Source of the DNA: Agromyces tardus
Lineage (GTDB): Bacteria > Actinomycetota > Actinomycetes > Actinomycetales > Microbacteriaceae
Direction of reading: 5' to 3'
Length of the DNA: 51,261 nt
Assembly (NCBI RefSeq): GCF_003710805.1
Contig: NZ_RHHB01000020.1
Coordinates: 1 to 51,261 of the forward strand
Position 1 is the stretch's first letter; every line of letters begins with the position of its first letter. The notes under the pieces were generated by a model. It saw nothing but the letters and a program-made list of their open reading frames with translations. It ran no database searches and was not told the DNA's origin. Positions 1 to 7,991 of the stretch are shown piece by piece. Both the position numbers and the translations under genes were made by a program.

Positions 1-507
1 CGGGGCGCCGGCGTCGGCGTCGGCCGGCGTCGGCGCGTCGGGCGTGGCGGTGCGTGCGGCAGGCGCTTCGCCCGCCGCGGGCGGCGGGGGGAAGCCCGAG
101 CGACCGAGCCCGAGGTCGACCCGGTCGGGATACAGCGCGGCCACGGTGCCGAGCGCCTCGGCGACCTGGAGCGGCCCGTAGTTGCCGAGGATCGTCGCGG
201 CGGTGCCGACGCGGATCCGTTCGGTCGACGCCGCGAGGATGCCGACGAACGTGTGCGGGGCCGAGCCCGCGACCCCGGGATTGAGGTGGTGCTCGGCGAG
301 CCAGTACCTGGCGTACCCGAGCTCCTCGGCGCGGCGCGCGAGGTCGATCGAGTTTCGCAGCGCCTCGCCTGCGGTCGAGCCCGCGGCGATGGGCACGAGG
401 TCGAGCACCGCGAGCGGCACCCGTCGGGCGGCGCGGACGGCAGGGGCGGTCGGCGTGCCGCCGCCGGCCGGCTGCGCCGACTCCGTGGACACGAGCTCAG
501 CCGACAC
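1..507 (-). CDS. LLM-class flavin-dependent oxidoreductase (MsnO8-like), 3' end outside window
   Basis: N-terminal 169 codons of a luciferase-like FMNH2-dependent oxidoreductase; the rest lies before base 1. Visible family segments are AEHHLNPGVAGSAP (residues 71-84), TERIRVGTA (95-103) and DRVDLGLGRSGF (128-139), the early strands of the TIM barrel in which FMN sits. A Pro/Ala/Asp-rich stretch (140-169) follows and is low-complexity; an insert at this point occurs in some relatives. The GTG start overlaps the stop of the preceding gene by 11 bases, so the gene is probably translationally coupled to the two other monooxygenases. Family assignment is good; the substrate is unknown. Confidence 0.82.
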   Translation of the reverse strand, partial: MSAELVSTESAQPAGGGTPTAPAVRAARRVPLAVLDLVPIAAGSTAGEALRNSIDLARRAEELGYARYWLAEHHLNPGVAGSAPHTFVGILAASTERIRVGTAATILGNYGPLQVAEALGTVAALYPDRVDLGLGRSGFPPPPAAGEAPAARTATPDAPTPADADAGAP

Positions 508-1867
508 GACGCACCTCCGCCACGACCTCGGTGGGTTCCGGCAGTCCGAGCGTGCGGCGCAGGGTCGCGCCCTCCTCGTACTCGGTGCGGAACACCCCGC
601 GCTCCTGCAGCTCGGGGATCACCCGGTCGACGAACTCGTCGAGCCCGTGCGGCGAGGTCGTGCCCACGATGACGAAGCCGTCGCTCGCGCGCTCCTGCAC
701 GTAGCGGTCGATCTCGGCGGCGACCTGTCCCGGCGTGCCGACGAACGACTGGCGCCCGGCGACCCTGATGACGAGCTCGCGGATGCTGAGGCCCTCGGCC
801 TCCGCCTGCGCCCGCCACGCCTGCGCGATCTGCACGGCGTTCGGGTAGCGCGGCGCCCACCCCTTGGTGATCGACGCCTCGGGGTCGGGATCGAACTCGG
901 GCAGCGGACCGTCGGCATCGCGGTCGGAGAGGTCGACGCCCCACACCTGCTCGAGCACCGTGATGGCCGTCTTCGGCCCGACCTGGGCGAGCGAGTCCTC
1001 GCGGGCCCGCTCGGCCGCCTCGGCCTCGGTGTCGCCGAGCGCGAAGGTCACCGCAGGCAGGATCTTCAGGGAGTCCTCGCTCCGGCCGCGGCCCGCGAGC
1101 CGGCCCTTCACGTCCCGGTAGAACTGCTGCGCCTCCTCGAACACGCTGTGCCGCGAGAAGATCACCTCCGCGTGCCGGGCGGCGAAGTCGCGCCCGTCGC
1201 CCGAGTCGCCGGCCTGCACGATCACGGGGGAGCCCTGCGGGCTGCGCGGCACGTTGAAGCGCCCCGCCACGTCGAACTGCGCGCCGCGGTGCGCGAACGT
1301 GGCGATGGCGTCGTCGGCGAGGAACCGGCCCGACGAGCGGTCGGCCACCACGGCGTCGGCGGCCCAGCTGCCCCAGAGCTCCTTGGCGAGGCTCACGAAC
1401 TCGGCCGCCCGCGTGTACCGGTCGGCGTGGTCGAGATAGCCGCCCCGGCGGAAGTTCGCGCCATGGAACGCGTCCGAGCTCGTGACGACGTTCCAGCCGG
1501 CGCGTCCGTTCGAGAGGTGGTCGAGCGTGGCGAGTTGGCGGGCCAGCTCGTACGGCTCGTTGAACGTCGAGCTCAGCGTGCCCACGAGGCCGATGTGCTG
1601 CGTCACGGCCGCGAGCGCCGTGAGCACCGCGAGCGTGTTCGGGCGGCCCACGACGTCGAGGTCGTGGATGAGTCCCTTGTGCTCGCGCAGGCGCAGGCCC
1701 TCGGCGAGGAACAGGTAGTCGAACCGTCCCCGCTCCGCCGTGCGCGCGAAGTGCTCGAAGGCGCCGAAGTCGATCTGGCTCCGGTGCAGCGGGTCGCTCC
1801 AGATCGTGGTGTTGTTGACGCCGGGGAAGTGGGCGGCCAGGTGCACCTGGCGGCGTGTCGTGCTCAT
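497..1867 (-). CDS. NtaA/SnaA/DszA-family FMN-dependent monooxygenase
   Basis: 456-residue flavin-dependent monooxygenase that would use FMNH2 from a separate reductase to oxidise a small organic substrate. The N-terminus has HFPGVNNTTIW (13-23) and the diagnostic GRAGWNVVTS motif at 121-130, both typical of the nitrilotriacetate/pristinamycin/dibenzothiophene-sulfone monooxygenase family; length is normal for that family. Its ATG lies inside the stop of the upstream monooxygenase (ATGA-type overlap) and its own stop overlaps the next gene, so three oxygenases form one coupled operon. Known relatives act on sulfonates, sulfones, aminopolycarboxylates or cysteine adducts; which applies cannot be read from the sequence. 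Confidence 0.9.
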   Translation of the reverse strand: MSTTRRQVHLAAHFPGVNNTTIWSDPLHRSQIDFGAFEHFARTAERGRFDYLFLAEGLRLREHKGLIHDLDVVGRPNTLAVLTALAAVTQHIGLVGTLSSTFNEPYELARQLATLDHLSNGRAGWNVVTSSDAFHGANFRRGGYLDHADRYTRAAEFVSLAKELWGSWAADAVVADRSSGRFLADDAIATFAHRGAQFDVAGRFNVPRSPQGSPVIVQAGDSGDGRDFAARHAEVIFSRHSVFEEAQQFYRDVKGRLAGRGRSEDSLKILPAVTFALGDTEAEAAERAREDSLAQVGPKTAITVLEQVWGVDLSDRDADGPLPEFDPDPEASITKGWAPRYPNAVQIAQAWRAQAEAEGLSIRELVIRVAGRQSFVGTPGQVAAEIDRYVQERASDGFVIVGTTSPHGLDEFVDRVIPELQERGVFRTEYEEGATLRRTLGLPEPTEVVAEVRRVG

Positions 1868-3054
1868 GCTGCGACCTCCTCGGCGGCGTAGCGGCTGGCG
1901 GGTCGCTCGAAGCCGAGCCGCTCCCGCAGGGTCGTGCCGGCGGCATCCGCTCGCTCGAATGCGGGCAGCACCCACTCGGCGAGCTGCTCGAGGTCGCGCG
2001 TGAGTCGCGCCGGCCGCAGCCGCACGCCGTCGTAGCCGAGCGCCGTCAACGCGGCGATGCGCTCGACCAACTGCTCGGGCGTTCCGGCGACGATCAGGGC
2101 GTCGGATGCCGCGGGCGCGCCGTTCCACGCGTCGAGCCGCTCGAGCGCGGCGGTCGCGAGCGCCGGCGTCGACTCGAGCACCACGACGAGGTCGGCGAGC
2201 ACCGACAGGGGTCGGCCCCGACGACCGACGCGGGACTCGGCGTCGCGCACCTCCTGGAGGATCGAGCTCGCCTGCGCGTCGTCGTGCGGCGTGACGAAGA
2301 CGAGGTCGGCGCTCGTGGCCGCGAGCTCGTAGGGAATCGCCTGGTGTGCGAGCGCGGTGACGAGCAGCTGCCCCTGCGGCGATCGGGGCGTGATCGACGG
2401 CCCCTTCACGGAGAAGTGCTCGCCCTCGAAGTCGATGTGGTGCAGCTTCTCGCGGTCGACGAAGCGGGCGGTCGCGGCATCCCGGATGATCGCGTCGTCC
2501 TCCCAGCTGTCCCAGAGGCGTCGCACGACCTCGACGGCGTCGCGGGCCTCGTCGAACAGCTCGCGCACGAACGCGGAGTCCTCGCGCCGGGCGGCGTCGA
2601 GGTCGAACGGCGGGAAGGTGCGGCGGCCGAAGTGGCGGGCCTCGTGCGGCGCCCCCGAGACCTGCACGCGCCAGCCCGCGCGGCCGCGGCTCGCGAAATC
2701 GAGCGTCTGCAGGCCGGTCGCCACGTGGAAGGGCTCGGTGTGCGTGGTCGTGACGGTGGGCACGAGGCCGATGCGGTCCGTCACGGGAGCGATGAGCGAC
2801 GCGATGAGGAGCGCGTCGAGGCGGCCGCGCACCTGATCGGTGCGCTCGTCGGAGCCGGCGAAGACCGACGACTGCAGCCCGAGGGCGTCCTCGATCGTGA
2901 GGAAGTCGACGCCCGCGCGTTCGGCGATGCGAGCGAGCTCGCTCCAGTAACCGGGCGTGAAGAGGTCGGCGGGGCGTGCCGAGGGATCGCGCCAGGCGGC
3001 CGGGTGCCAGCCGGCCCCGTCCAGCGCCACCGCGATGGTCGTTCGTCGTGTCAT
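1864..3054 (-). CDS. LLM-class (NtaA-related) flavin-dependent oxidoreductase
   Basis: 396-residue luciferase-like monooxygenase and first gene of the three-gene minus-strand operon. RAGWRVQVSG at 125-134 corresponds to the GRxGWNxVTS segment of NtaA-type enzymes, and the LVPTVTTTHTEPFHVA region (98-113) is the usual barrel strand before it. The reading frame is open 36 bases further upstream, but ATG at 3054 (MTRRTTIAVAL) begins exactly where the first beta strand of the family starts and was chosen. The sequence is more divergent than the downstream NtaA-like protein, so the two probably have different substrates or act in sequence. Divergently arranged with the M20 hydrolase at 3245. Confidence 0.87.
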   Translation of the reverse strand: MTRRTTIAVALDGAGWHPAAWRDPSARPADLFTPGYWSELARIAERAGVDFLTIEDALGLQSSVFAGSDERTDQVRGRLDALLIASLIAPVTDRIGLVPTVTTTHTEPFHVATGLQTLDFASRGRAGWRVQVSGAPHEARHFGRRTFPPFDLDAARREDSAFVRELFDEARDAVEVVRRLWDSWEDDAIIRDAATARFVDREKLHHIDFEGEHFSVKGPSITPRSPQGQLLVTALAHQAIPYELAATSADLVFVTPHDDAQASSILQEVRDAESRVGRRGRPLSVLADLVVVLESTPALATAALERLDAWNGAPAASDALIVAGTPEQLVERIAALTALGYDGVRLRPARLTRDLEQLAEWVLPAFERADAAGTTLRERLGFERPASRYAAEEVAA

Positions 3055-3111
3055 GTCGGCCACTCTCCGCCCGGCCGGAGGCGCCTGCAACGCCGGTCGT
3101 CACGGGGTGCC

Positions 3112-3194
3112 GCAAACGCAACATGCCTTCATACGGGGGAGGTCGGGCGCGGGTTCGCGCCGTCATCCGTCGTCGCATTCGCAACATCCGTTCA
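3112..3194. promoter_or_regulatory. Pair of 20-bp direct repeats in divergent intergenic region
   Basis: The 190-bp gap between the monooxygenase operon and the M20 gene contains two related 20-mers, at 3112-3131 and 3175-3194, with consensus GCANNCGCAACATNCNTTCA (16 of 20 positions identical). They are spaced 63 bp, about six helical turns, so they would lie on the same DNA face. This arrangement suggests paired binding sites for a regulator controlling both transcription units; no regulator gene is adjacent. Inference only. Confidence 0.4.
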
Positions 3195-3244
3195 CCTGGC
3201 GTCACGCGACGCGACCCGGCGCAGCGTGGACGAGACTGATCGAC

Positions 3245-4579
3245 ATGGCAGTGAACGACATCCCGCCGCCGGGCTCCCGCCTCGAGGCGGAGGCGCTGCG
3301 ATTCATCCGCGACCTCATCCGCATCGAGAGCGTGAACACCGGCGACCCGGCGACGATCGGCGACGGCGAGACCCGGGCCGCACGCTACGTGCAGGCCGCA
3401 CTCGAGGAGGTCGGGTACGAGACCACCCTGCTCGAATCGACGCCCGGCCGGGGGAGCGTCGTCGCACGCCTCCACGGCGCGGACCCGACGCGCGGCGCGC
3501 TCGTGGTGCACGCGCACCTCGACGTCGTGCCGGTCGAGGGCCAGGACTGGACGCATCCGCCCTTCGAGGCCGAGATCGAGAACGGCATCCTGTACGGCCG
3601 CGGCGCGGTCGACATGAAGAACTTCGCCGGCGTGGTCCTCGCCGTCGCACGGGCCTTCCGACGCGAGGGGGTGGTGCCCGGTCGCGACCTCGTCTTCGCC
3701 TTCTTCGCCGACGAGGAGGCGGGTGGCGTCTGGGGCGCCCGCTGGCTCGTCGAACAGCACCCCGAGCTGTTCGTCGGCGCGACCGAGGCGCTCAGCGAGG
3801 TCGGCGGGTTCTCGGTGCCGCTCGTGCCCGGCCGGCGCGCCTACCTCGCCGCGATCGCGGAGAAGGGGGTCGCCTGGGCGCAGCTGCGCGCGCGCGGACG
3901 CCCCGGGCACGGGTCGCGGCCGACCACCGACAACGCGGTCGTGCGTCTCGCACGCGCGGTCACCGCCGTCGGCGACCACAGCTTCCCGGTCACGCGCACT
4001 CCCGCCCTCGATGCGTTCCTCGCGGGCTTCGGCGCAGCGCGGGGCATCGAATTCACGGATGCCGCGCTCGAGGCCCAGCTCGACGACCTCGGCTTCGTCG
4101 GCGGCATCGTCGGCGCGACGCTTCGCGACACCGCCTCGCCGACCGTGCTCGCCGCCGGCTCCAAGACGAACGTCATCCCGGCGACGGCGACCGCCGCCCT
4201 CGACCTGCGCGTGCTCCCCGGCCACGAGGACACGTTCCGCGACGACCTCCGGCGCGTCGTCGGCGACGACGTCGAGATCGAGATCGGCCGGTGGATCCCG
4301 CCGATCGCCGCACCGCTCGACTCGCCGCTCCTCGACGTGCTGCAGCTGGCGACCGAGGCCGAGGACCCGGGCGCGGTCGTCGTGCCCTACCTGCTGCCGG
4401 CGAGCACCGACAACAAGCACCTCGCCCGTCTCGGCATCGCCGGCTACGGCTTCGTGCCGCTGCGCGTGCCCGACGGATTCGACGTCTTCGCGCAGTTCCA
4501 CACGGCCGATGAGCACATCCCCGTCGACAGCCTGTACTTCTCCGCGCGCGTCACGGAACGACTTCTTCGCGACGCATGA
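3245..4579 (+). CDS. M20-family metallo-hydrolase (amidohydrolase/deacetylase)
   Basis: 444-residue zinc peptidase/amidohydrolase of the M20 family (ArgE/DapE/carboxypeptidase type) that would cleave an amide or N-acyl bond. Metal and catalytic motifs are present in order: HAHLDVVP near residue 89, GRGAVDMKN near 118, FFADEEAGG near 153, and the C-terminal STDNKHLARLG and FHTADEHIP segments near 387 and 417. A dimerisation/lid insert lies between. It is divergent from the flavin monooxygenases and upstream of an FMN reductase. In Bacillus, an M20 hydrolase (YxeP) works with an FMN monooxygenase (YxeK) in S-(2-succino)cysteine breakdown, so a similar acyl-removal role is a reasonable guess here. 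Confidence 0.9.
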   Translation: MAVNDIPPPGSRLEAEALRFIRDLIRIESVNTGDPATIGDGETRAARYVQAALEEVGYETTLLESTPGRGSVVARLHGADPTRGALVVHAHLDVVPVEGQDWTHPPFEAEIENGILYGRGAVDMKNFAGVVLAVARAFRREGVVPGRDLVFAFFADEEAGGVWGARWLVEQHPELFVGATEALSEVGGFSVPLVPGRRAYLAAIAEKGVAWAQLRARGRPGHGSRPTTDNAVVRLARAVTAVGDHSFPVTRTPALDAFLAGFGAARGIEFTDAALEAQLDDLGFVGGIVGATLRDTASPTVLAAGSKTNVIPATATAALDLRVLPGHEDTFRDDLRRVVGDDVEIEIGRWIPPIAAPLDSPLLDVLQLATEAEDPGAVVVPYLLPASTDNKHLARLGIAGYGFVPLRVPDGFDVFAQFHTADEHIPVDSLYFSARVTERLLRDA

Positions 4580-4686
4580 CGGGGGTCGAGCGCGGCGTCG
4601 GTGTCATCCGGGTACGCAGTGTGAAGGCCTGTGTCGCACTCTTACCGTCCGCGTCCGCGGCGATACGCGCCGCGCGAGGTGCGGGT

Positions 4687-4692
4687 TAGCGT
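4687..4692 (+). promoter_or_regulatory. -10 box (TAGCGT) of a leaderless FMN reductase gene
   Basis: TAGCGT lies 6 bases before the ATG at 4699 and no ribosome-binding sequence fits between, the pattern of an actinobacterial leaderless transcript. No convincing -35 hexamer is seen. Confidence 0.55.
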
Positions 4693-4698
4693 CGCACC

Positions 4699-5292
4699 AT
4701 GCCAGTCATCTCCATCGTCGCCGTCTCCGGAAGCCTGCACTCGCCGTCGAAGACCACCGTCCTCGCGCGTGCGATCCTCGACGGGTTCGCCACCGCGCTC
4801 CGCTCGGGCGCGAGCGCCGACCTCGAGGTCGAGACGCACCTCATCGAGCTCTCGGAGGTCGGACGCGAGTTCTCGGGTGCGCTCAGCCGCGGCGAGCTCG
4901 GCCCCGCGGCGGAGGAGGCGCTGCGCCGGATCGAGTCGGCGACGCTGCTGATCGTCGCGAGCCCCGTCTACCGCGCGTCGTTCACCGGCCTCTTCAAGCA
5001 CGTCTTCGACTTCGTGGGCCAGTACGCGCTCATCGACAAGCCGGTGCTGCTCGCGGCCACGGGCGGCAGCGACCGCCACGCGCTCATCATCGAGCACCAG
5101 TTCCGCCCCCTCTTCTCCTTCTTCCAGGCCATCACGCTGCCCATCGGCGTGTACGCGAGCGACACCGACTTCGTCGACTACCGCATCGACTCGACGGCGC
5201 TGAGCGAGCGCATCGATCAGGCCATCGGACGGGGCCTCCCGGTCGTGCGCAGCACCGTGCTGCCCGTCTCCGACTACGTCGCGACCTGGTAG
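4699..5292 (+). CDS. NAD(P)H-dependent FMN reductase (MsuE/CE1759-like)
   Basis: 197-residue flavodoxin-fold reductase that would supply FMNH2 to the neighbouring monooxygenases. GSLHSPSKTT (11-20) is the phosphate-binding loop that holds FMN, ASPVYRASFTGLFKHVFDF is the second flavin loop and ATGGSDRHALIIEHQFRPLF the third; all are characteristic of the MsuE/SsuE-like group. It follows the M20 gene by about 120 bases and has its own -10 box, so it may be made independently. A free reductase beside three FMNH2-dependent oxygenases strongly supports a two-component monooxygenase system. The 46-bp gap to the convergent dehydratase gene shows nothing notable. Confidence 0.9.
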   Translation: MPVISIVAVSGSLHSPSKTTVLARAILDGFATALRSGASADLEVETHLIELSEVGREFSGALSRGELGPAAEEALRRIESATLLIVASPVYRASFTGLFKHVFDFVGQYALIDKPVLLAATGGSDRHALIIEHQFRPLFSFFQAITLPIGVYASDTDFVDYRIDSTALSERIDQAIGRGLPVVRSTVLPVSDYVATW

Positions 5293-5338
5293 GCGCACCG
5301 CCCGCAACGAGAGCCGGCGCGCCGAGCCGAACGCGCCG

Positions 5339-7054
5339 CTAGTGCGAGTCCCGCGACACCCGGTCGCCGCCCGATCCGCGCAGGAAGTCCAGGTCGGCGC
5401 CCGTGTCGGCGCCCAGCACGTGGTCGACGTAGAGGCGTTCCCAGCCGCGCTCCGGCTTCGCGAAGCCGTCGAGGGTGGCCTGGTTCGGGGCCCGCCGGTT
5501 GAGCTCCTCCTGCTCGAGGTCGAGGGTCAGCCGGCGGCCGGGGACGTCGAGGACGATCCAGTCGCCGTCCTCGACGAGCGCGAGCGCGCCGCCCGCGGCG
5601 GCTTCGGGGGTGACGTGCAGCACGACGGTGCCGTACGCGGTGCCGCTCATGCGGCCGTCGCAGACGCGCACCATGTCGCGCACGCCCTGCTCGAGCAGTT
5701 TCTTCGGCAGCGGAAGGTTGGCGACCTCGGGCATTCCCGGGTACCCCTTCGGTCCGCAGCCGCGCAGCACGAGCACCGAGTCGGCGTCGACCTCGAGGTC
5801 GGGGTCGTCGATGCGGGCGTGCAGGTCCTCGATCGAGTCGAACACCACGGCGCGCCCGCGGTGCTGCAGCAGGTGTGGGGATGCCGCGGCGGGCTTGATG
5901 ATCGCCCCGCCGGGCGCGAGGTTGCCCCGCAGCACCGCGATGCCGGCATCCGGAATCAGGGGGGTTTCGCGCGCCGTGATCACCTCGGGGTCCCAGATGC
6001 GCGCGTCGTCGAGGTGGTCCACGAGCGGCCGGCCCGTGACGGTGAGCGCGGTCGGATCGAGCAGGTCCCGCACCTCGCGCAGCACCGAGAGCAGGCCGCC
6101 CGCGCGGTGGAAGTCGTCCATGAGGAAGCGGCCCGCGGGCTGCAGGTTCACGAGCAGCGGAACGCCCGCGCCGATGGCGTCGAAGTCGTCGAGGGTCAGG
6201 TCGATGCCGAGCCGGCCGGCGATCGCGAGCAGGTGCACGACCGCGTTCGTCGAGCCGCCGATCGCGGCCAGGGCCACGATCGCATTGCGGAACGAGCCCG
6301 CCGTGAGGAACGTGCTCGGCCGGCGCTGCTGCGCCACGAGGTCGACGATCAGCCGACCGGTCTCGTGCGAGTACTCGAGCAGCCGGGCATCGACGGCGGG
6401 CGTGCCCGCGAGACCCGGGATGACGGTGCCGAGCGCCTCGGCGACGAGCGCCATCGTCGAGGCGGTGCCCATCGTGTTGCAGTGCCCGGCGCTGCTGATC
6501 ATCGACGACTCGCTCTGCAGGAACGCCGCCTCGCTCAACGTGCCCGCTCGCACCTCCTCGCTGAGCCGCCACACGTCGGTGCCGCAGCCGAGGGGCACGC
6601 CCCGGAAGGTGCCCGTCTTCATCGGCCCCCCGGGCACGACGATGGCGGGCAGGTCGACGGATGCCGCGGCCATGAGCAGCGCCGGAATCGTCTTGTCGCA
6701 TCCGCCGAGCAGCACCACGCCGTCGATGGGGTTCGCACGCAGCATCTCCTCGGTCGCCATCGCGGCCATGTTGCGCCAGAGCATCGCGGTGGGGCGCACC
6801 TGCGTTTCGCCGAGCGAGACGACGGGCAGGTTGAGGGGGATGCCGCCCGCTGCGAAGACGCCCGCCTTCACGCTCTCCATCACCGTGTCGAGGTGGGCGT
6901 TGCAGGGCGTGAGGTCGGAGGCGGTGTTGGCTATCGCGATGTGCGGCCGACCGTCGAAGGCGTCGTCGGGCAGGCCGCGCCGCATCCACGCCCGGTGGAT
7001 GTAGGCGTTGCGGTCGCCGCCGGCGTACCACTGGGAGCTGCGTTGCTCGGTCAC
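5339..7054 (-). CDS. IlvD/Edd-family dehydratase (sugar-acid dehydratase candidate)
   Basis: 571-residue Fe-S dehydratase that removes water from a 2,3-dihydroxy acid to give a 2-keto-3-deoxy acid. Three cysteines match the [2Fe-2S] ligand pattern of pentonate dehydratases: C51 (PCNAH), C119 (GGCDKT) and C192 (SAGHCNTMGTAST). Divergence from a sugar lactonase and a dehydrogenase favours a sugar-acid (arabonate, xylonate, galactonate or similar) substrate over branched-chain amino acid biosynthesis, although an IlvD role cannot be excluded. Start is GTG at 7054; a candidate promoter overlaps the start of the divergent gene. The aldolase or second dehydratase needed to finish such a pathway is not in the window. 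Confidence 0.88.
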   Translation of the reverse strand: MTEQRSSQWYAGGDRNAYIHRAWMRRGLPDDAFDGRPHIAIANTASDLTPCNAHLDTVMESVKAGVFAAGGIPLNLPVVSLGETQVRPTAMLWRNMAAMATEEMLRANPIDGVVLLGGCDKTIPALLMAAASVDLPAIVVPGGPMKTGTFRGVPLGCGTDVWRLSEEVRAGTLSEAAFLQSESSMISSAGHCNTMGTASTMALVAEALGTVIPGLAGTPAVDARLLEYSHETGRLIVDLVAQQRRPSTFLTAGSFRNAIVALAAIGGSTNAVVHLLAIAGRLGIDLTLDDFDAIGAGVPLLVNLQPAGRFLMDDFHRAGGLLSVLREVRDLLDPTALTVTGRPLVDHLDDARIWDPEVITARETPLIPDAGIAVLRGNLAPGGAIIKPAAASPHLLQHRGRAVVFDSIEDLHARIDDPDLEVDADSVLVLRGCGPKGYPGMPEVANLPLPKKLLEQGVRDMVRVCDGRMSGTAYGTVVLHVTPEAAAGGALALVEDGDWIVLDVPGRRLTLDLEQEELNRRAPNQATLDGFAKPERGWERLYVDHVLGADTGADLDFLRGSGGDRVSRDSH

Positions 7055-7082
7055 GGGGTTCTCTTCCGTTCGTTGAAGCGAA

Positions 7083-7112
7083 TGTATAGCGTCGGGAGGA
7101 TATGGACGCCAA
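7083..7112 (-). promoter_or_regulatory. Promoter for the dehydratase gene, overlapping the divergent lactonase start
   Basis: Reading the minus strand, TTGGCG (7107-7112) and TATACA (7083-7088) are separated by 18 bp, a plausible -35/-10 pair about 30 bp before the GTG at 7054. The -35 lies inside the first codons of the lactonase gene. A short dyad, TTCG...CGAA with a 6-bp centre, sits just downstream at 7069-7082 and could be an operator shared by both directions. Only about 47 bp separate the two start codons. Confidence 0.45.
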
Positions 7113-7986
7113 GATCTTCACGGCACGACCCGCTTCGCGCTCCCGCCACGTGCTCGCAGAGGGGCCGGTGTGGATGCCGGAGACATCCGAGGTGCTCTGG
7201 ATCGACGTCGAGCGGGGCTCCGTGCACATCGGCCGGATCGTCGACGGGATCGTCGAGCAAACGCGGCAGCTCGACTTCGACGGACGCGTCGGCGCCGCCG
7301 TGCCGGGTGACCGGGGGAGCCTGCTCGTCGCCGCGCACGATCGCCTCGTCATCGTCGGGCCCGACGGCGTGCGCCGCGACGGGCCCATCCTCGTCGCGCC
7401 CGGCGTGGCGAGCCGCTCGAACGACGGGGGATGCGATCCGGCCGGGCGATTCCTCGTCGGCACCCTCGCGCTCGACGACCGCACCGGGCAGGAGTTCCTC
7501 TACCGCCTCGAGCACGACGGCTCGCTCACGGTGCTCGACTCCGACCTGACCCTGTCGAACGGCCTCGCGTGGTCGCCCGACGGCCGGCTCCTGTACTCCA
7601 CCGACACCGTGCCGGGCGTCATCTGGGTGCGCGACTACGACCCCGAGTCCGGTGCGACCGGGCCCCGGCGGCGGCACCTGCACATCGAGCAGGGATTCCC
7701 CGACGGCATCTGCGTCGACTCGCGTGGCTTCCTCTGGGTCGCGATCTGGGGCGAGGGCGAGGTCCGCTCGTTCACGCCCGCGGGCGAGCCGAGCGATACG
7801 GTGCGCGTTCCCGCGCCGCACGTCTCGAGCGTCGCGTTCGTCGGCGACGGGCTCGACCGGCTGCTCATCACCACCGCGTCGCGCGATCTCGACGAGGACG
7901 GGATGCTGCGGCATCCGGATGCCGGTCGGCTGTTCCTCGCCGACGTGGGCGTGACCGGAGCGCCCACCACCGCGTGGTCGGAATAG
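7102..7986 (+). CDS. SMP-30/gluconolactonase family lactonase
   Basis: 294-residue six-bladed propeller lactonase that would hydrolyse an aldono-lactone to the free sugar acid. The metal ligands expected from human SMP-30 can be placed: E20 (AEGPVW), N153 (SNGLAWSPDG) and D201 (FPDGICVD), with the substrate-contacting N108 (SNDGGCDPAGR). Context, divergent from an IlvD/Edd dehydratase and 5 bp before a zinc dehydrogenase, fits the middle step of sugar oxidation. The start is odd: the purine-rich GGAGG (7095-7099) is only 2 bases from the ATG, too close for an ideal ribosome site, and a TAGCGT box ends 9 bases upstream, so the mRNA may be nearly leaderless. Confidence 0.88.
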   Translation: MDAKIFTARPASRSRHVLAEGPVWMPETSEVLWIDVERGSVHIGRIVDGIVEQTRQLDFDGRVGAAVPGDRGSLLVAAHDRLVIVGPDGVRRDGPILVAPGVASRSNDGGCDPAGRFLVGTLALDDRTGQEFLYRLEHDGSLTVLDSDLTLSNGLAWSPDGRLLYSTDTVPGVIWVRDYDPESGATGPRRRHLHIEQGFPDGICVDSRGFLWVAIWGEGEVRSFTPAGEPSDTVRVPAPHVSSVAFVGDGLDRLLITTASRDLDEDGMLRHPDAGRLFLADVGVTGAPTTAWSE

Positions 7987-7991
7987 CGGCC

